From Mucilaginibacter flavidus (GTDB lineage Bacteria; Bacteroidota; Bacteroidia; Sphingobacteriales; Sphingobacteriaceae): 64,000 nucleotides of DNA. Shown here in pieces: positions 60,397 to 64,000 of the stretch. Made by a program: the position numbers and the translations under genes. Numbering within the stretch: position 1 is the first letter of the stretch; each line of letters starts with the position of its first letter. Where the stretch lies: assembly GCF_024055575.1 (NCBI RefSeq), contig NZ_JAMXOE010000014.1, positions 1-64,000 on the forward strand, given 5' to 3'. The notes under the pieces were generated by a model. That model was given only the letters and a program-made list of their open reading frames with translations, had not been told where the DNA came from and ran no database searches.

Positions 60397-62025
60397 ATGG
60401 ACATCGATTTTAACAAGAATGAAGATATAAACAAACAGCTTGTTTATGAGTTGAAAACCCGTCTTAAAAAAGTTCACCAGGGCGGGGGCGAAAAGGCTGC
60501 TGCCAAACAAAAGGAAAAAGGCAAAATGCTGGCCCGCGAACGCGTAGCCTACCTTATAGATAAAGATAAACCCTGGCTCGAAATGGGTGCTTTTGTAGCC
60601 GAGGGTTTGTACGCTGAGCATGGCGGTTGCCCGTCGGGCGGGGTGGTGTGTGGCATTGGGTATGTATCGGGCAGGCAATGCGTCGTGGTAGCCAATGATG
60701 CCACCGTAAAAGCCGGCGCGTGGTTCCCGATAACAGCCAAGAAAAACCTGCGTGCGCAGGAAATAGCGATGGAGAACCGCTTGCCAATTATTTACCTTGT
60801 CGATTCGGCTGGTGTGTTTTTGCCTTTGCAGGACGAGATTTTCCCCGACAAAGAGCATTTCGGGCGCATATTCCGCAACAACGCGATAATGAGCAGCATG
60901 GGTATTATCCAGATTGCGGCCATTATGGGCTCGTGTGTGGCCGGTGGGGCGTATTTGCCAATTATGAGCGATGAAGCGATGATTGTGGAAGGCACAGGCT
61001 CGGTGTTTTTAGCGGGCTCTTACCTCGTAAAGTCGGCGATAGGAGAGGATGTAGATAACGAAACGCTGGGCGGGGCCACTACGCAATGCGAAATTTCGGG
61101 CGTTACGGATTACAAACACCCTAATGATAAAGCCTGTTTAGATTCTATCCGCAATATTATGAGCATGACCGGGGATTTTGCCAAGGCCGGTTTCGACAGG
61201 ATAAAAGCAGCGGCCCCCAAATATGATCCGAAAGATATTTACGGCATATTGCCTATAAGCCGCGAGGCTGCTTATGATATGAACGAGATTATTTTGCGCC
61301 TGCTGGATAATTCGGAATTTGAAGAATATAAGGCCGGTTACGGGCAGTCCATCATCTGCGGGCTTGGCCGGGTGGATGGCTGGGCAGTGGGTGTTGTGGC
61401 CAACCAGCGCAAGGTAATCAAATCAAAAAAAGGCGAAATGCAGTTTGGTGGCGTAATTTATTCCGATTCTGCCGATAAGGCCACCCGCTTTATTATGAAC
61501 TGCAATCAAAAGAAAATCCCGCTGGTTTTTTTGCAGGACGTCACCGGCTTTATGGTGGGCAGCCGCGCCGAACATGGCGGCATCATAAAAGATGGCGCCA
61601 AAATGGTAAATGCCGTTGCAAATTCGGTAGTTCCTAAGTTTACCATTGTTATAGGAAATTCGTACGGTGCAGGCCACTACGCCATGTGCGGCAAGGCTTA
61701 CGATCCCCGCCTGATTTATGCCTGGCCGACAGCCAAAATTGCGGTAATGGGTGGCGGTTCTGCGGCAAAAACATTGGTGCAGATACAGGCAGCCGGCCTG
61801 AAAGCAAAAGGCGAAGAAGTAAACCAGGAGCGGGAAGACCAGTTATTAAAAGAAACCACCGATCGCTACAACGCACAAACTACTCCCTATTATGCTGCTG
61901 CAAGGCTTTGGGTTGATGGGATTATCGACCCGCTGGAAACCCGTAAGGTAATATCAATGGGGATTGAGGCGGCAAATCATGCACCGATAGAAAAGGCGTT
62001 TAATGTGGGGATAATACAAACTTAG
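60397..62025 (+). CDS. Acyl-CoA carboxylase carboxyltransferase (beta) subunit
   Basis: A 542-residue carboxyltransferase of the propionyl/methylcrotonyl-CoA carboxylase family. Two crotonase-like halves; acyl-CoA binding blocks GSCVAGGAYLPIMSDEA and GNSYGAGHYAMCGKA. It needs a biotin carboxylase alpha subunit, not present here. Methylcrotonyl-CoA specificity is suggested by similarity but cannot be decided here. ATG 60397 is better than an upstream TTG 60382. Confidence 0.92.
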   Translation: MDIDFNKNEDINKQLVYELKTRLKKVHQGGGEKAAAKQKEKGKMLARERVAYLIDKDKPWLEMGAFVAEGLYAEHGGCPSGGVVCGIGYVSGRQCVVVANDATVKAGAWFPITAKKNLRAQEIAMENRLPIIYLVDSAGVFLPLQDEIFPDKEHFGRIFRNNAIMSSMGIIQIAAIMGSCVAGGAYLPIMSDEAMIVEGTGSVFLAGSYLVKSAIGEDVDNETLGGATTQCEISGVTDYKHPNDKACLDSIRNIMSMTGDFAKAGFDRIKAAAPKYDPKDIYGILPISREAAYDMNEIILRLLDNSEFEEYKAGYGQSIICGLGRVDGWAVGVVANQRKVIKSKKGEMQFGGVIYSDSADKATRFIMNCNQKKIPLVFLQDVTGFMVGSRAEHGGIIKDGAKMVNAVANSVVPKFTIVIGNSYGAGHYAMCGKAYDPRLIYAWPTAKIAVMGGGSAAKTLVQIQAAGLKAKGEEVNQEREDQLLKETTDRYNAQTTPYYAAARLWVDGIIDPLETRKVISMGIEAANHAPIEKAFNVGIIQT

Positions 62026-62152
62026 ATTAATTTGATGATGTGTTGATTTGAAAATTTGAAGATGAGAAAAGATTTGAAAATGTGTTGATTTGAAAATTTG
62101 AAGATAAAAGCAGAGATTCATTTTAAAGCTTCAAATTACCAAATCTTGAAAC
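62024..62152. repeat. Inverted, heptamer-periodic repeat locus (GATTTGAAAATTTG theme)
   Basis: The stretch GTGTTGATTTGAAAATTTG recurs at 62040 and 62082, exactly 42 nt apart (six heptamers). The right arm (62127-62152) TTCAAATTACCAAATC is inverted to it. Sits between the carboxylase and a DUF3592-like gene. Confidence 0.7.
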
Positions 62153-62165
62153 TAAAATATCGATT

Positions 62166-62585
62166 ATGAATGTAAATTACGATGAGTTAATATTATTAGC
62201 CGGCGGTGCTTTTTTAGTGGTTTGGGGCAACTGGAAAAAGACGGAACGAACGAAATTACTATCGTCGGGAATAAAAGCAGAAGGGACAGTGATTGAAATA
62301 AAAACAAATCCCAGCTCTAATAATGTCTCTGTTGGCACGCCTGTCATAAAATTCGAGACTTTGAACAACGAGTGGATAACCAAAGAATATGGTTTCGGAA
62401 GCAGCACATTACGCTACAAAATTGGCGATAGTGTAGTTGTTATTTATGATGCTTCGGATGCAAAGCATTTTATTATCGACAATAAACAAACCCAACTGCT
62501 TGGTCCGGTTGTCATGAGTGTAGGATTGGCGTTGATAATTGGTGCTGTTATTTATTTCTTTGTCAATCAATATCCGTCGTTGTAG
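62166..62585 (+). CDS. DUF3592-like membrane protein
   Basis: A 139-residue protein with an N-terminal and a C-terminal membrane helix enclosing a small beta domain (GTVIEIKTNPSS..., VIKFETLNNEW, YKIGDSVVVIYD). This matches DUF3592, found in many bacteria and without known function. Confidence 0.8.
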   Translation: MNVNYDELILLAGGAFLVVWGNWKKTERTKLLSSGIKAEGTVIEIKTNPSSNNVSVGTPVIKFETLNNEWITKEYGFGSSTLRYKIGDSVVVIYDASDAKHFIIDNKQTQLLGPVVMSVGLALIIGAVIYFFVNQYPSL

Positions 62586-62706
62586 TGGAAGAAATAGAAT
62601 ACTCTTGTTAAAAGCTAATTTAACGAAACATTAACCTATCTCAAAAAATCCTGCATATATTAGTTTAAAATAAACTTCGTGTCACCTATTTAATCTGCAC
62701 ACATCT

Positions 62707-63885
62707 GTGATAAAAAAACTCATACTTCCCCTGCTGCTGTTATCAACCGTAATTACTTCGGCCCAATCCCCTATGGAAATTCATCAAAAAGCCACCCTGA
62801 TTGATACCCATAACGATATCCTTTCCAATATTTTAATTACCAAACAGGACGCTGGAAAGCTGCAAAGCACCGGTAATTTCGATTTGGTGCGGGCCAAGCA
62901 GGGTGGATTAGACGGGCAGATTTTTTCGATATGGTGCGGCGAAGAATATGGAACAGGTAAAGCTTTTGCCATGGCTAACCGCGAAATTGACTCGTTGTAT
63001 GCATTGATTGCGCGTTACCCCGATAAAATTACGCTGGTTCACAATTCAAAGGAATTGCAAAAAGCAGTTAAGCAACAAAAAATGGCCGCCATGATTGGTG
63101 TTGAAGGCGGGCACATGATTGAGGACAGTATGGACTACATTGACAGCCTTGCCAAGCGCGGGATGAACTACCTTACGCTGACCTGGAACAACAGCACATC
63201 GTGGGCTACATCTGCACGTGATGAGGTCACCAAAAAAGATTCATTAAAGCACCTGGGGCTTACTGATTACGGTAAGCAAATAGTAAAACACCTGAATGAG
63301 CTTGGTGTAATGGTTGATGTATCACATGTTGGCGAACGTACTTTTTATGATGTAATTGCGACTAGCACCAAGCCGGTTATTGCCTCACATAGCTGCGCCT
63401 ATGCGCTTGACCCGAGCAGGCGAAACATGAAGGATGACCAGCTTAAAGCACTTGCCAAAAACGGGGGGGTGATATGCCTTAATTTTTACAGTGGATTTGT
63501 GGACAGCACGTATTCGCCAAAAGTGGCTGCGTTTTTACATCAGCATAAAAAAGAACTGGACTCGCTTACGCAGGTTTACCACGACGGCGACCTGGCCAAT
63601 ATTCGCCTGAATGCGATTTACCGGAACGAAAGCGACAAAATACGCCCGCCATTGAGCCTGCTGATCAAGCACATCGACTACATAGTGAAATTAATTGGCG
63701 TTGACCACGTTGGCATTGGGTCGGATTTTGACGGTGCGGAATCATATCCGCTTGGGTTAGACAGCGTTGCTGATTATCCGAAAATTACCGAAGAGCTGCT
63801 TAAACTGGGCTATAGTGAAAAAGATATCGATAAAATATTGGGTAGTAATGTTTTAAGGGTGTTTAAAGCAAATACGGGGAAATAA
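62707..63885 (+). CDS. Secreted dipeptidase (peptidase family M19)
   Basis: A 392-residue exported renal-dipeptidase-like metalloenzyme. Signal ending SAQ; dinuclear zinc motif DTHNDILSN, then VEGGHMI, DVSHVGERTF, SHSCAYAL and GIGSDFDGAE. It hydrolyses dipeptides, including D-residue ones, in the periplasm. Start is GTG at 62707; no in-frame ATG gives the signal peptide. Confidence 0.93.
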   Translation: MIKKLILPLLLLSTVITSAQSPMEIHQKATLIDTHNDILSNILITKQDAGKLQSTGNFDLVRAKQGGLDGQIFSIWCGEEYGTGKAFAMANREIDSLYALIARYPDKITLVHNSKELQKAVKQQKMAAMIGVEGGHMIEDSMDYIDSLAKRGMNYLTLTWNNSTSWATSARDEVTKKDSLKHLGLTDYGKQIVKHLNELGVMVDVSHVGERTFYDVIATSTKPVIASHSCAYALDPSRRNMKDDQLKALAKNGGVICLNFYSGFVDSTYSPKVAAFLHQHKKELDSLTQVYHDGDLANIRLNAIYRNESDKIRPPLSLLIKHIDYIVKLIGVDHVGIGSDFDGAESYPLGLDSVADYPKITEELLKLGYSEKDIDKILGSNVLRVFKANTGK

Positions 63886-63911
63886 TTATATTAGATTTTA
63901 ACGTTTATCAA

Positions 63912-64000
63912 ATGGCTAAAAAGCAAATTTTTCTGTGGTTCCATTTGTTTATTTGTGTTTATGCAAATGCACAAACTACATTCAAAGTATATCTTAATGC
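63912..64000 (+). CDS. Start of a secreted protein (cut by window edge)
   Basis: ATG 63912 opens a signal peptide (MAKKQIFLWFHLFICVYANA then QTT) that continues to the window end. Sequence FKVYLN after the cleavage site suits several exported enzymes, including esterases, but the family cannot be assigned. Confidence 0.6.
   Translation, partial: MAKKQIFLWFHLFICVYANAQTTFKVYLN

Noticed and set aside
1..64000. tRNA, rRNA and CRISPR arrays
   Set aside because: Intergenic gaps were checked by eye for T-loop motifs and regularly spaced repeats; none convincing. Palindrome pairs in the his operon are not CRISPR because spacers are not uniform and units are inverted.

Overview
The window looks like chromosomal DNA of a Bacteroidota species, most likely Sphingobacteriaceae close to Mucilaginibacter or Pedobacter. 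The reasons are a SusC/SusD outer-membrane pair with its own ECF sigma/anti-sigma switch, promoters fitting the Bacteroidota pattern (TTG, about 19 nt, TAnnTTTG), a hisG-D-C-B-H-A-F-IE operon with bifunctional HisB and HisIE, a BlaI/M56 pair, DUF3857 transglutaminase-like proteins, and many small palindromic intergenic repeats. Genus is an inference; no rRNA is present.

Layout. 1-117 is the 3' end (domains V and VI) of a group II intron cut by the window edge. 176-8626 holds mostly unrelated single genes: a secreted GH127-type glycosidase, an AraC regulator, two SDR-type enzymes, a class C acid phosphatase, YjbQ and a polysaccharide deacetylase. 8733-11077 is an acyl-CoA reductase with a divergent ferredoxin and an NlpC/P60 peptidase. 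12061-20120 (minus strand) is the complete histidine operon, preceded by a promoter and a short His-rich leader peptide (H-L-H-L-H-H-H-H). Its gene junctions are invaded by palindromic repeats; at hisF, hisH and hisC the repeat is translated in frame as SPFRGxGG and has replaced or displaced the original gene start. At hisF the two repeats flank a DUF559 nuclease-like ORF that reads straight through into HisF.

20242-31910 is a mix of cell-envelope and hypothetical genes, a CoA-binding pseudogene with an internal stop, and a BlaI/M56 sensor pair in which the sensor carries a one-base frameshift; a near-perfect operator overlaps the blaI promoter. 32076-45925 has a pterin dehydratase, mutS, two tandem NlpC lipoproteins, two overlapping DUF3857 proteins, a DnaQ-like exonuclease, queG and small enzymes.

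45985-56465 (minus strand) is a polysaccharide utilisation locus: ECF sigma, FecR anti-sigma, SusC with STN domain, SusD, GH92 alpha-mannosidase and a secreted Gfo/Idh/MocA oxidoreductase, suggesting uptake and trimming of alpha-mannosides. A Rho-independent terminator on the opposite strand just upstream of susC suggests an antisense small RNA. 56607-64000 has ruvB, a dolichol-phosphate-mannose-synthase-like GT2, a POT peptide transporter, an acyl-CoA carboxylase beta subunit, an M19 dipeptidase and the start of one more secreted protein.

The most unusual content is repeat biology: (i) the SPFRG palindromes with the DUF559 cassette inside the his operon, and (ii) at least five intergenic loci built as inverted arms of 7-nt repeat units whose sequence differs from locus to locus. 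No tRNA, rRNA or CRISPR array was seen.
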